A stretch of DNA of 64,000 bases. Origin: JAYFRL01 sp034925905. Lineage in GTDB: Bacteria; Bacillota; Clostridia; Lachnospirales; Anaerotignaceae. The position numbers and the translations under genes were made by a program. How positions within the stretch are numbered: position 1 is the stretch's first letter; each line of letters begins with the position of its first letter. Location of the stretch: contig JAYFRL010000019.1 in the NCBI GenBank assembly GCA_034925905.1, forward strand, positions 1 through 64,000. The letters are read 5' to 3'. Positions 9,486-18,870 of the stretch are shown in pieces. The notes beneath the pieces are model-generated. The model was given only the letters and a program-made list of their open reading frames with translations, was not told the origin of the DNA and did not search any database.

Positions 9486-9503
9486 GAGAGGTGAATTTGA
9501 CCT

Positions 9504-12500
9504 ATGATGGTTCAAAAAGCAGAGCAGGGAATTGTTTTCGATTCAATAAAAATAGGCTTAGCCTCTCCTGAGAAGATACGTAAATGGTCCAGAGGCGAGG
9601 TTAAAAAACCCGAAACTATAAACTACAGGACATTAAAGCCTGAAAAAGACGGTTTATTTTGCGAAAGAATATTTGGACCGACTAAGGACTGGGAATGTCA
9701 CTGCGGTAAATATAAAAGAATAAGATACAAAGGTGTTATTTGCGACAGATGCGGTGTTGAAGTTACAAAAGCAAAGGTTAGGCGCGAAAGAATGGGACAT
9801 ATAGAGCTTGCCGCCCCGGTTTCGCATATTTGGTATTTCAAGGGAATACCAAGCCGTATGGGTTTGATACTTTCGATGTCTCCAAGAGCTCTTGAGAAGG
9901 TACTTTATTTTGCTTCTTATATAGTTCTTGATCCAGGTGAGAACACAAGCCTTTTGAAAAAACAGCTTTTAACTGAAAAAGAATACCGTGACGCAATAGA
10001 AAAATATGGGAATAAATTCAGGGCAGGAATGGGAGCTGAAGCAATAGAAGAGCTTTTACTTGAAATAGACCTTGAAAAAGAAGCGGCTGAGCTTAAAGGG
10101 CAGCTTGCAGATACAACAGGCCAAAAGCGTGCAAGGATAATCAAAAAGCTTGAGGTTGTGGAATCTTTCCGTTCTTCAGGGAATAGACCCGAATGGATGA
10201 TACTTGATGTTATTCCGGTTATTCCTCCTGATATCAGGCCTATGGTTCAGCTTGACGGAGGCCGTTTTGCAACAAGTGATTTAAACGACCTTTATAGGCG
10301 CGTTATAAACAGAAACAATCGTTTAAAGAGGCTTTTAGACCTTGGAGCCCCTGATATTATAGTCCGCAATGAAAAAAGAATGCTTCAGGAAGCAGTTGAT
10401 GCTTTAATTGATAACGGAAGAAGGGGCAGACCCGTTACGGGACCTGGAAACAGGCCTCTTAAATCTCTTTCCGATATGCTTAAAGGAAAACAGGGCCGTT
10501 TCCGCCAAAATCTTTTAGGCAAACGTGTTGACTATTCAGGTCGTTCCGTTATAGTTGTAGGTCCGGAGCTTAAGATATATCAGTGCGGTCTGCCGAAAGA
10601 AATGGCAATAGAGCTTTTTAAGCCTTTTGTTATGAAAAAGCTTGTGGAAGATGGGCTTGCGCATAACATAAAATCGGCAAAACGCATGGTTGAACGCTTG
10701 CAGACAGAAGTTTGGGATGTGCTAGAGGATGTTATAAAAGAGCATCCTGTTATGTTAAACCGCGCACCAACGCTTCATAGGCTTGGAATCCAGGCTTTTG
10801 AGCCGATTCTTGTTGAAGGAAGAGCCATAAAGCTTCATCCTTTGGTATGCACTGCTTATAATGCCGACTTTGACGGCGATCAAATGGCTGTTCATGTTCC
10901 GCTCTCAGTTGAAGCCCAGGCTGAATGCAGATTTCTTCTGCTTTCGTCGAACAACCTGCTTAAACCTTCGGACGGAGCCCCGGTAACTGTTCCATCGCAG
11001 GATATGATTCTTGGAATGTATTATCTTACGCTTAGAAAAGACGGGGAAAAGGGAGAAGGTAAAGTATTTAAGGATGAGCTTGAGGCTATGCTTGCTTATG
11101 ATAATCATGGAATTACGCTTCATGCCAAAATAAAAGTAAGAAGGACGCTTGAGTTTAACGGAGTAAAGGAATCCAGAATAATTGAAACAACAGTTGGTTG
11201 TATTATTTTTAATGAAGCCATACCTCAAAATCTGGGATATATAGACAGAACAAACGAGGAAGAAAAGTTTAGATATGAAATAGATTTTCTTGTAGACAAA
11301 AAATCTATAGCTAAAGTATTAAACAGATGCATAAATAAATGCGGAACCACAGAAACAGCGGTTGTTCTTGATAAAATAAAGACTCTTGGATATAAATATT
11401 CAACAAAAGGCGCGCTTACTGTTTCTGTTTCTGATATGGAAATTCCAAAAGAAAAGGTGCAATATCTTGCTGAGGCCGAAGAAACGGTTGAGCTTATAAC
11501 AAGAAAGTTCAAGAGGGGTCTTATGACGGACGATGAACGCCATGCCAAGGTAATTGAAACATGGAACATCGCAAATGATAAGATAACAGAGGCTCTTTTA
11601 CGCGGTCTTGGGAAATATAACAATATTTATATGATGGCAAACTCCGGAGCCCGTGGTTCAAACAGCCAGATAAAACAGCTTGCCGGGATGCGTGGGCTTA
11701 TGGCCAATCCTTCAGGCGGCATAATAGAACTTCCGATAAAAGCAAATTTTCGAGAAGGTCTTTCGGTTCTTGAATATTTCATTTCTGCACATGGTGCAAG
11801 AAAAGGTCTTACAGACACGGCTTTGCGTACGGCTGACTCAGGATACCTTACAAGGCGTTTGGTTGACGTGTCCCAAGATATAATAATAAGGGAATGGGAT
11901 TGCAGCGCTGATCTTGATGAAGCTCCGGGTCTTTGGGTTTCAGCCTTTCTTGACGGAAATGAAGTTATAGAAAGCCTTCAAGACAGAATAAGGGGACGTT
12001 ATTCAGTTTTGGATATAAAAAATCCAAAAACAGGCGAAATAATTGTGCCTAAGGATACAATGATAAGTCCTGACCAGGCTGAACAAATTGAAAAAGCCGG
12101 GATAACGAAGGTGTTTATAAGAACAGTTCTCACATGCCGTTCAAGCATAGGCATTTGCTCAAAGTGTTATGGTGCAAACATGGCTAGCGGTCGTGCCGTT
12201 AGAATAGGAGAATCTGTAGGAATAATAGCCGCTCAGTCCATAGGAGAACCAGGAACTCAGCTTACAATGCGTACGTTCCATACCGGTGGTATAGCCGGAG
12301 ACGATATAACGCAAGGCCTTCCGCGTGTTGAGGAGCTTTTTGAAGCAAGGAAACCTAAAGGCCTTGCTATAATTGCTGAATTTTCAGGGAATGTTACAAT
12401 AAGCGACACGAAGAAAAAGCGTGAGGTAATAATTTCAAATTCTGTGACGGGAGAAACAAAGGATTATCTTATACCATACGGTTCACGCATAAAGGTTGCC

Positions 12501-13061
12501 GATGGCGACGCTGTTGAACCCGGAGATGAAATAACCGAAGGAAGCGTAAACCCTCACGATATACTAAAAATAAAAGGCTTAAGAGGCGTTCAGGACTATA
12601 TGATTCAGGAAGTTCAAAGAGTATATAGGCTCCAGGGCGTTGAGATAAACGATAAGCACATAGAGGTTATTGTAAGGCAGATGCTTAAGAGAGTTAAAAT
12701 TGAAGAAAACGGGGATTCTAATTTTCTTCCGGGCAGTCTTGTTGATTGGCTCGCGTTTGAAAACGAAAACGCAAGGCTTATTGAAGAAGGACTTGAGCCG
12801 TCAAAGGGTCAAAGGGTTCTTTTGGGAATAACAAAAGCATCACTTGCTACGGATTCTTTCCTTTCAGCAGCTTCATTCCAAGAAACGACAAGAGTTCTCA
12901 CAGAAGCGGCGATAAAAGGTAAGGTAGACCCGCTTATAGGTCTTAAGGAAAATGTTATCATAGGAAAGCTTATCCCGGCTGGAACGGGCATGCAAAGATA
13001 CCGGAACATAGATATCTTCCTTTCCGAAGAAAAAAAGGAAGAAGCAAAAACAGAACGCTAA
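9504..13061 (+). CDS. rpoC: DNA-directed RNA polymerase subunit beta'
   Basis: The 1185-residue beta-prime subunit, of usual Firmicutes length. The N-terminal zinc cluster (CHCGKYK then CDRCG, residues about 60-80) is intact. The active-site NADFDGDQM motif that binds catalytic Mg2+ is present near residue 455. The second cysteine cluster (CRSSIGICSKCYG) and the trigger-loop region with GEPGTQLTMRTFHTGG are also present. The gene starts ATGATG after AGAGGTGA. It is co-transcribed with rpoB and ends inside a strong terminator whose stem overlaps the stop codon. Confidence 0.98.
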   Translation: MMVQKAEQGIVFDSIKIGLASPEKIRKWSRGEVKKPETINYRTLKPEKDGLFCERIFGPTKDWECHCGKYKRIRYKGVICDRCGVEVTKAKVRRERMGHIELAAPVSHIWYFKGIPSRMGLILSMSPRALEKVLYFASYIVLDPGENTSLLKKQLLTEKEYRDAIEKYGNKFRAGMGAEAIEELLLEIDLEKEAAELKGQLADTTGQKRARIIKKLEVVESFRSSGNRPEWMILDVIPVIPPDIRPMVQLDGGRFATSDLNDLYRRVINRNNRLKRLLDLGAPDIIVRNEKRMLQEAVDALIDNGRRGRPVTGPGNRPLKSLSDMLKGKQGRFRQNLLGKRVDYSGRSVIVVGPELKIYQCGLPKEMAIELFKPFVMKKLVEDGLAHNIKSAKRMVERLQTEVWDVLEDVIKEHPVMLNRAPTLHRLGIQAFEPILVEGRAIKLHPLVCTAYNADFDGDQMAVHVPLSVEAQAECRFLLLSSNNLLKPSDGAPVTVPSQDMILGMYYLTLRKDGEKGEGKVFKDELEAMLAYDNHGITLHAKIKVRRTLEFNGVKESRIIETTVGCIIFNEAIPQNLGYIDRTNEEEKFRYEIDFLVDKKSIAKVLNRCINKCGTTETAVVLDKIKTLGYKYSTKGALTVSVSDMEIPKEKVQYLAEAEETVELITRKFKRGLMTDDERHAKVIETWNIANDKITEALLRGLGKYNNIYMMANSGARGSNSQIKQLAGMRGLMANPSGGIIELPIKANFREGLSVLEYFISAHGARKGLTDTALRTADSGYLTRRLVDVSQDIIIREWDCSADLDEAPGLWVSAFLDGNEVIESLQDRIRGRYSVLDIKNPKTGEIIVPKDTMISPDQAEQIEKAGITKVFIRTVLTCRSSIGICSKCYGANMASGRAVRIGESVGIIAAQSIGEPGTQLTMRTFHTGGIAGDDITQGLPRVEELFEARKPKGLAIIAEFSGNVTISDTKKKREVIISNSVTGETKDYLIPYGSRIKVADGDAVEPGDEITEGSVNPHDILKIKGLRGVQDYMIQEVQRVYRLQGVEINDKHIEVIVRQMLKRVKIEENGDSNFLPGSLVDWLAFENENARLIEEGLEPSKGQRVLLGITKASLATDSFLSAASFQETTRVLTEAAIKGKVDPLIGLKENVIIGKLIPAGTGMQRYRNIDIFLSEEKKEEAKTER

Positions 13062-13077
13062 ACAGCGTTCTGTTTTT
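13046..13077. terminator. Terminator after rpoC overlapping its stop codon
   Basis: A perfect 14-bp stem (13046-13059 with 13064-13077) has a four-base loop and A5/T5 flanks. The TAA stop of rpoC (13059-13061) lies at the top of the hairpin. Confidence 0.9.
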
Positions 13078-13170
13078 ATAGAATAATATATTACGATATG
13101 AAAATAATACATTTTGGTAAGTATGCATTTAAAAAAAGCTTGGAATTCCGATGATAATAATAAAAATTGC

Positions 13171-13199
13171 TTGACAATCACGCTCCAAAATGGTAAACT
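13171..13199 (+). promoter_or_regulatory. SigA-type promoter of the str operon
   Basis: TTGACA (13171-13176) and TAAACT (13194-13199) are spaced by 17 bases, about 100 bases ahead of rpsL. The same pair of hexamers with the same spacing occurs ahead of metK. A small hairpin (13218-13235, GAGGCATA arms) follows in the leader. Confidence 0.75.
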
Positions 13200-13302
13200 T
13201 TTTGAGTATTTGAGTTGGAGGCATAGATATGCCTCTAGTTAAAGTGCGTAAATTTGCAAAAGCAGAGTTTGTATTTATTTTAAAAAGGAGGTGTAATTTT
13301 AA

Positions 13303-13722
13303 ATGCCAACATTCAACCAGTTAGTAAGAAAAGGCAGAACAACGGTAGAAAAGAAATCAGCGGCCCCTGCTCTTCAAAAAGGCCTTAATTCTCTTAAAAA
13401 GAGGACTACGGATATTTCGTGCCCGCAGAGGAGAGGCGTTTGTACAGCTGTTAAAACTTCTACTCCCAAAAAGCCTAACTCGGCTTTAAGAAAAATCGCT
13501 AGGGTTCGCCTTACAAACGGTATCGAAGTTACAGCCTATATTCCAGGCGAAGGTCATAACCTTCAGGAACATAGCGTTGTTTTAATCAGAGGAGGCAGGG
13601 TTAAAGACCTTCCCGGTGTTCGTTACCATATCGTAAGAGGAACGCTTGATACTGCCGGCGTTGCAAAAAGGATGCAGGCCCGTTCAAAATACGGAGCAAA
13701 ACGTCCGAAAGCAGGGAAATAA
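13303..13722 (+). CDS. rpsL: 30S ribosomal protein S12
   Basis: A 139-residue S12 of the longer Gram-positive form, with about 14 extra residues after the N-terminal helix compared with E. coli. S12 helps decoding at the A site. The decoding-site motif TPKKPNSALRK (lysines at 56-57) and the RGGRVKDLPGVRYH loop are wild type, so streptomycin sensitivity at this locus is expected. The start is ATG 13303 after AAGGAGG. It is the first gene of the str operon. The L7Ae-like gene that often sits between rpoC and rpsL in Firmicutes is absent. Confidence 0.98.
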   Translation: MPTFNQLVRKGRTTVEKKSAAPALQKGLNSLKKRTTDISCPQRRGVCTAVKTSTPKKPNSALRKIARVRLTNGIEVTAYIPGEGHNLQEHSVVLIRGGRVKDLPGVRYHIVRGTLDTAGVAKRMQARSKYGAKRPKAGK

Positions 13723-13861
13723 ACAAATTATTTTGTGCCTTATTAAAATAAAATACAGCAATCTGCTTAGCTTGATTGATATATTGTAATAATAAGGCAT
13801 GTGACGTGCATTAAAAGCGCGAAGTACCTATGATAGAATTAATGTTAAGGAGGGAAGTAAC

Positions 13862-14332
13862 GTGCCAAGAAAAGGTCATGTTGTAAAAAGAGAAGTTTTG
13901 CCTGATCCTTTATACAAGAGTAAGCTGGTTACAAAGCTTATAAACAGCATTATGCTTGATGGTAAAAAAGGAGTTGCGCAGAGGATAGTATATGGAGCCT
14001 TTGATAAAGTGGCAGAAAAAACAGGAAAAGATCCGCTTGAAGCTTTTGAAGAAGCTTTAAACAATATTATGCCTGTTCTCGAAGTTAAAGCCCGCCGTGT
14101 GGGCGGAGCAACATATCAGGTTCCGATGGAAATAAGACCCGAAAGAAGGCGTACATTAGGCCTTCGTTGGTTAACTCTTTATAGCAGAAAGCGTGGAGAA
14201 AAAACAATGGTTGACAGGCTTGCCTTAGAAATTATGGATGCCTTAAACAACACGGGAGCTGCAATTAAGAAAAAAGAAGAAACACACAAAATGGCAGAAG
14301 CAAACAAGGCTTTTTCCCATTACAAGTGGTAA
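13862..14332 (+). CDS. rpsG: 30S ribosomal protein S7
   Basis: A 156-residue S7, the usual length, which nucleates assembly of the 30S head and contacts the mRNA exit channel. Typical segments are the N-terminal MPRKGHVVKR, the central ARRVGGATYQVPMEIRPERR beta-hairpin and the C-terminal ANKAFSHYKW. The start is GTG 13862 after AAGGAGGGAAG. A 139-base gap separates it from rpsL. In E. coli the equivalent rpsL-rpsG gap carries an S7 autoregulatory site, and whether this one does is open. Confidence 0.98.
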   Translation: MPRKGHVVKREVLPDPLYKSKLVTKLINSIMLDGKKGVAQRIVYGAFDKVAEKTGKDPLEAFEEALNNIMPVLEVKARRVGGATYQVPMEIRPERRRTLGLRWLTLYSRKRGEKTMVDRLALEIMDALNNTGAAIKKKEETHKMAEANKAFSHYKW

Positions 14333-14368
14333 TATATTGTTTTTTATCAAAGAGTTTTATGTTTTTTT

Positions 14369-14426
14369 GTCCTTTTGTTTTTAAAGGACGTAATTCCAAC
14401 AAAAAGCATATGCTTTTTGTTGGAAT
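14369..14426 (+). terminator. Two tandem hairpins between rpsG and fusA
   Basis: A 7-bp stem-loop (14369-14375 with 14383-14389) is followed by a perfect 34-base palindrome (14393-14426). The second would form a very long stem with almost no loop and lacks a clean T-run after it. It may be a processing or partial termination site that tunes fusA-tuf against rpsL-rpsG. Confidence 0.55.
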
Positions 14427-14450
14427 GAGTATTAAAAGGAGGAATATTTT

Positions 14451-16535
14451 GTGTCAGACAGAGCGTTTCCGCTTGCCAGAACTAGGAATATAGGTATCAT
14501 GGCTCATATAGATGCGGGTAAAACAACTCTTACAGAGCGCATCTTATTTTATACGGGCCGTAACTATAAAATGGGTGATACCCATGAAGGTACAGCTACA
14601 ATGGACTGGATGGAGCAGGAACAGGAAAGAGGTATAACCATTACTTCTGCAGCAACAACCTGCCAATGGCAAGAAAACAGGATAAATATAATAGATACAC
14701 CCGGGCACGTTGACTTTACAGTTGAGGTTGAAAGAAGCCTTAGAGTTTTAGACGGGGCTGTATGCGTTTTTTGTGCAAAGGGAGGGGTTGAACCGCAGTC
14801 TGAAACTGTTTGGAGACAGGCTGATAATTATAACGTACCGAGAATGGCTTTTGTAAATAAGATGGACATAATGGGAGCAGATTTTTATAATGTTGTAAGC
14901 ATGATAAAAACAAGGCTTGGAGCAAACCCACTTCCGCTTCAGCTTCCCATAGGCGCCGAAAGCGATTTTGTCGGTCTTGTGGATCTTATAACAATGAAGG
15001 CATATCTTTATGATGAAGATGATTTAGGCAAAGATGTTCATGAAGTTGATATACCTGAAGACATGCAAAGCCGCGCCAAAGAATATAGGAATTCATTAAT
15101 AGAGACAGTAGCAGAAACAGATGAAACCCTGATAGAGAAATACCTTGAAGGTAAAGAAATTTCAAATGATGAATTAAAGGCAGCCATAAGGAAATCTTGT
15201 ATAGCTTGTGAGCTTGTTCCGGTGTTCTGCGGTTCTGCGTATAGAAATAAAGGCGTTCAAAAACTTCTTGACGGCGTTATAGACTATATGCCCGCACCAA
15301 TTGATATTCCTTCAATAAAAGGCGAGGATCCAGTTACAGGCAATATGATTGAAAGACACTCCTCAGACGAGGAACCTTTTTCAGCCCTTGCTTTTAAAAT
15401 TATGAATGATTCTTATGTTGGCAAGCTGGCATTTTTTAGAGTTTATTCGGGAGTTTTAGAATCAGGATCATATGTTTACAACTCAGTTAAAGGCAAAAAA
15501 GAACGTGTTGGACGTATCCTTCAGATGCACGCAAACCATAGGGAGGAGATAGGCAAGGTTTATGCGGGAGATATTGCTGCTGCCGTAGGCCTTAAGTTTA
15601 CAACAACAGGAGATACGCTTTGCGATGAGGATAAAGAAGTAATCCTCGAATCAATGGTATTCCCGGAACCAGTTATATCTGTTGCCATAGAACCTAAAAC
15701 AAAGGCCGGCAGAGATAAAATGGGGATTGCCCTTGCAAAGCTTGCAGAGGAAGACCCGACATTTAAGACTTATACGAACCAAGAAACAGGGCAGACAATT
15801 ATCTCAGGAATGGGAGAGCTTCATCTTGAAATAATCGTAGACCGTCTCTTAAGGGAATTCAAGGTTGAAGCAAACGTAGGAAATCCACAGGTTGCATATA
15901 AAGAAACATTCCGTAAGGCTGTGGATGTTGAAGGCAAATATATTCGTCAGTCAGGCGGACGCGGACAATATGGGCATTGTAAGGTTAAATTTGAGCCTAT
16001 CCCTACAAGTTCGGATTCTAACTATGAGTTTGTTAACGCAGTTGTAGGCGGAGCTATTCCTAAGGAATATATTCCGGCTATTGATAAAGGCATTCAGGAA
16101 GCAATGTTAAGCGGCATTTTAGGCGGATATCCCGTTTTAGGCGTTAGAGCCGAAGTTTATGACGGAAGCTACCATGAAGTTGACTCTTCTGAAATGGCAT
16201 ATCAGATTGCAGGTTCCATGGCTTTTAAAGAAGCTATGAGAAAAGGAGATCCTGTTTTGCTTGAGCCTATAATGAAGGTTACAGTTTCTGTTCCTGAAGA
16301 TTATATGGGTGACGTTATAGGGGATATAAATTCAAAGCGCGGACGCATCGAAGGAATGGAAGCAAGAAACGGCGTTCAGATTATACATTCTTTTGTTCCG
16401 CTTGCAGAGATGTTTGGTTATTCGACAGACCTTCGCTCAAGAACACAGGGTAGAGGAACATACGTTATGGAAGTTGACCATTATGAGCAATGCCCGAAGT
16501 CTGTTCAGGAGAAAGTGCTCTTGGGGAAAGCCTGA
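14451..16535 (+). CDS. fusA: Elongation factor G
   Basis: A 694-residue translational GTPase that drives ribosomal translocation. The G1 motif (AHIDAGKTT), the G3 motif (DTPGHVDFT) and the G4 motif (NKMD) are all present. Domain IV carries the RQSGGRGQYGHCKV loop and domain V the GRGTYVMEVDHYE end. The start is GTG 14451 behind AAAGGAGGAATA. It sits in the usual rpsL-rpsG-fusA-tuf order, separated from rpsG by two hairpins. Confidence 0.98.
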   Translation: MSDRAFPLARTRNIGIMAHIDAGKTTLTERILFYTGRNYKMGDTHEGTATMDWMEQEQERGITITSAATTCQWQENRINIIDTPGHVDFTVEVERSLRVLDGAVCVFCAKGGVEPQSETVWRQADNYNVPRMAFVNKMDIMGADFYNVVSMIKTRLGANPLPLQLPIGAESDFVGLVDLITMKAYLYDEDDLGKDVHEVDIPEDMQSRAKEYRNSLIETVAETDETLIEKYLEGKEISNDELKAAIRKSCIACELVPVFCGSAYRNKGVQKLLDGVIDYMPAPIDIPSIKGEDPVTGNMIERHSSDEEPFSALAFKIMNDSYVGKLAFFRVYSGVLESGSYVYNSVKGKKERVGRILQMHANHREEIGKVYAGDIAAAVGLKFTTTGDTLCDEDKEVILESMVFPEPVISVAIEPKTKAGRDKMGIALAKLAEEDPTFKTYTNQETGQTIISGMGELHLEIIVDRLLREFKVEANVGNPQVAYKETFRKAVDVEGKYIRQSGGRGQYGHCKVKFEPIPTSSDSNYEFVNAVVGGAIPKEYIPAIDKGIQEAMLSGILGGYPVLGVRAEVYDGSYHEVDSSEMAYQIAGSMAFKEAMRKGDPVLLEPIMKVTVSVPEDYMGDVIGDINSKRGRIEGMEARNGVQIIHSFVPLAEMFGYSTDLRSRTQGRGTYVMEVDHYEQCPKSVQEKVLLGKA

Positions 16536-16655
16536 TAATATTTGTACCGCCTATTGCAATAAAAGGTAAAATTTAATATAATATTTTTTAGTAAAAATAA
16601 AATTAATGCCGAGAAGGCTAAGCTTTTAGATAAAATTAAAGGAGGATTTTTAATA

Positions 16656-17849
16656 ATGGCTAAACAAAAATTCGAAAGAACAAAACCCCATGTTAATATT
16701 GGAACAATAGGACACGTTGACCACGGCAAAACAACTCTTACTGCCGCTATAACAAAAACTCTTAATATGAGACTTGGCCTTGGAGAGGCAGTTGCTTTTG
16801 ATATGATCGATAAGGCTCCGGAAGAAAGAGAACGTGGAATCACAATTTCAACAGCACACGTTGAGTATGAGACAGCAAAAAGACATTATGCTCATGTTGA
16901 CTGCCCAGGTCATGCTGACTATGTTAAAAACATGATTACAGGAGCTGCCCAGATGGATGGCGCTATATTAGTTGTTGCTGCAACAGACGGACCTATGGCT
17001 CAGACAAGAGAGCACATTCTTCTTTCCCGTCAGGTTGGCGTTCCTTATATTATTGTTTTCATGAACAAATGCGATATGGTTGATGACGAAGAACTTCTTG
17101 ACCTTGTTGAGATGGAAGTTAGAGAGCTTTTAAGCGAGTATGAATTTCCGGGAGACGACATTCCGATTATCAGAGGTTCGGCTTATCAGGCGCTTCAGGA
17201 TCCTATGAGCAAATGGGGTGACGGAATTATTGAATTAATGGATGCAGTTGACAATTACATTCCTGAACCACAGCGTGATAAAGACAAGCCTTTCCTTATG
17301 CCTGTTGAGGATGTATTTTCAATTACAGGACGTGGAACAGTTGCAACAGGTAGAGTTGAACGTGGAACAGTAAAAATCCAGGAAGAAGTTGAAATCGTTG
17401 GTCTTTCAGACGAAACACGCAAGGTTGTTGTAACAGGCGTTGAAATGTTCAGGAAACTTCTTGACTTTGCTCAGGCAGGAGACAACATTGGCGTATTGCT
17501 TCGTGGCGTTCAGAGATCAGAAATAGAAAGAGGACAGGTTCTTGCAAAACCAGGTTCAATTACACCTCATACAAAGTTTAAGGCTCAGGTTTACGTTCTT
17601 ACTAAAGAAGAAGGCGGACGCCATACTCCTTTCTTTAATAACTATAGACCTCAGTTCTATTTTAGAACAACAGATGTTACAGGAATCATTTCTCTCCCAG
17701 AAGGAACTGAAATGTGTATGCCTGGAGACAACATCGAAATGACAATCGAGCTTATAACACATATCGCTATGGAAAAAGGTCTTCGCTTTGCTATCCGTGA
17801 AGGCGGAAGAACAGTTGGAGCAGGCTCTGTTATTGATATTATCGAATAA
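16656..17849 (+). CDS. tuf: Elongation factor Tu
   Basis: A 397-residue EF-Tu that carries aminoacyl-tRNA to the ribosome. G-domain motifs are GHVDHGKTT (P-loop), DCPGHADY and NKCD; the effector region reads APEERERGITI. Domain III ends with GGRTVGAGSV. The start is ATG 16656 after AAAGGAGG. It is the last gene of the str operon: a strong terminator follows 11 bases after the stop, and the S10 operon (rpsJ and so on) does not follow as it does in many Firmicutes. Confidence 0.98.
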   Translation: MAKQKFERTKPHVNIGTIGHVDHGKTTLTAAITKTLNMRLGLGEAVAFDMIDKAPEERERGITISTAHVEYETAKRHYAHVDCPGHADYVKNMITGAAQMDGAILVVAATDGPMAQTREHILLSRQVGVPYIIVFMNKCDMVDDEELLDLVEMEVRELLSEYEFPGDDIPIIRGSAYQALQDPMSKWGDGIIELMDAVDNYIPEPQRDKDKPFLMPVEDVFSITGRGTVATGRVERGTVKIQEEVEIVGLSDETRKVVVTGVEMFRKLLDFAQAGDNIGVLLRGVQRSEIERGQVLAKPGSITPHTKFKAQVYVLTKEEGGRHTPFFNNYRPQFYFRTTDVTGIISLPEGTEMCMPGDNIEMTIELITHIAMEKGLRFAIREGGRTVGAGSVIDIIE

Positions 17850-17860
17850 TATAACAACAT

Positions 17861-17890
17861 AAAAAGGCACAGAGAAATCTGTGCCTTTTT
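17861..17890. terminator. Terminator of the str operon
   Basis: A perfect 13-bp stem (17861-17873 with 17878-17890), a GAAA tetraloop and A5/T5 flanks lie 11 bases after the tuf stop. Confidence 0.92.
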
Positions 17891-17926
17891 GGCATATAAG
17901 ATATTACAACAATGGAGGTGCTTTGT

Positions 17927-18841
17927 TTGAAAATAGCTGTATTGGGAATGGGAGGCATTGGCGGAGTTGTTGGCGCGGTTATGGCAAGGAAATTTGATGA
18001 CATTTATTTTATAGCCAGAGGCAAAACCCTTGAAGCCATAAAAGATAAAGGGCTTATCCTTAAATCCGAGGTTTTTGGTGATTTTTCCGTAAAACCAAAG
18101 CTTGCAAGCGACAATCCGAGTGAGATAGGTCCTGTTGACGTACTTATAATTTCAACTAAAGGATATGGGCTTGAGTCTGCTTTAAAGCAGTATGAAAACA
18201 TAATAACGGAAGATACAATAGTTCTTCCTCTTTTGAATGGAGTTGCTGTTTCCGACGACTGTGAGAAGATACTTAATAAAAAAGCACAATATGCCGACGG
18301 AAGCATATATATATTCGCAAATATTGTTGAACCGGGCAGTATAGTTCATGTTGGTAAAATTTGCAAGATAGTGTTTGGCTTTAAGAATGGAAGAGACTGT
18401 GAAAAGGCCAGAAAACTTGCCGAGATGCTTACAAGTGCAGGTATAGCAACTGAATTTTCAAACAATGTGATGGTTCCGGTTTGGGATAAATACATTATGA
18501 TGTGCGGGAACAGCTGCGTTTTTTCATATTTTGAATGTACGGCGGGAGAAGTGAGAAAATCTCCTGAAAAATATGAATTTATAAAGGATGTCTACACTGA
18601 GCTTTCTGACATAGCAAAATTAAAAGGCATAAATATTTCCAAAGATATTGTAGAGCATCATTTGAATGTTTTCAATAATCTTCCAGATAGCACTATAACT
18701 TCGTTATACAGGGATTTGAAAGATAATAATCCAAACACCGAATTTGAATCCATAATAGGAAAAGCAGCGAGAATGGCTGATGAGGTTGATATTCCTGCCC
18801 CGTGCGTGAAAAAAGCATACGAAAAATACGAAACAAGATAA
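17927..18841 (+). CDS. 2-dehydropantoate 2-reductase family protein (PanE/ApbA-like)
   Basis: A 304-residue NAD(P)H-dependent reductase of the ketopantoate reductase family. The Rossmann motif GMGGIG is at residues 7-12. The C-terminal helical domain starts near residue 165 with the VPVWDKYIMMCGN segment carrying the catalytic lysine. The usual first asparagine four residues after that lysine is not there, so pantothenate synthesis is only one option; paralogues reduce other 2-oxoacids. The start is TTG 17927, eight bases after GGAGG; the ATG at 17912 overlaps that site. It converges on an IclR gene, with a shared terminator between them. Confidence 0.85.
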   Translation: MKIAVLGMGGIGGVVGAVMARKFDDIYFIARGKTLEAIKDKGLILKSEVFGDFSVKPKLASDNPSEIGPVDVLIISTKGYGLESALKQYENIITEDTIVLPLLNGVAVSDDCEKILNKKAQYADGSIYIFANIVEPGSIVHVGKICKIVFGFKNGRDCEKARKLAEMLTSAGIATEFSNNVMVPVWDKYIMMCGNSCVFSYFECTAGEVRKSPEKYEFIKDVYTELSDIAKLKGINISKDIVEHHLNVFNNLPDSTITSLYRDLKDNNPNTEFESIIGKAARMADEVDIPAPCVKKAYEKYETR

Positions 18842-18844
18842 AAT

Positions 18845-18870
18845 AAAAAGCAGCTTAATAGCTGCTTTTT
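18845..18870. terminator. Bidirectional terminator between panE-like and iclR genes
   Basis: An 11-bp stem (18845-18855 with 18860-18870) with a TAAT loop and A/T flanks serves both convergent genes. It directly abuts the end of the minus-strand gene. Confidence 0.9.
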
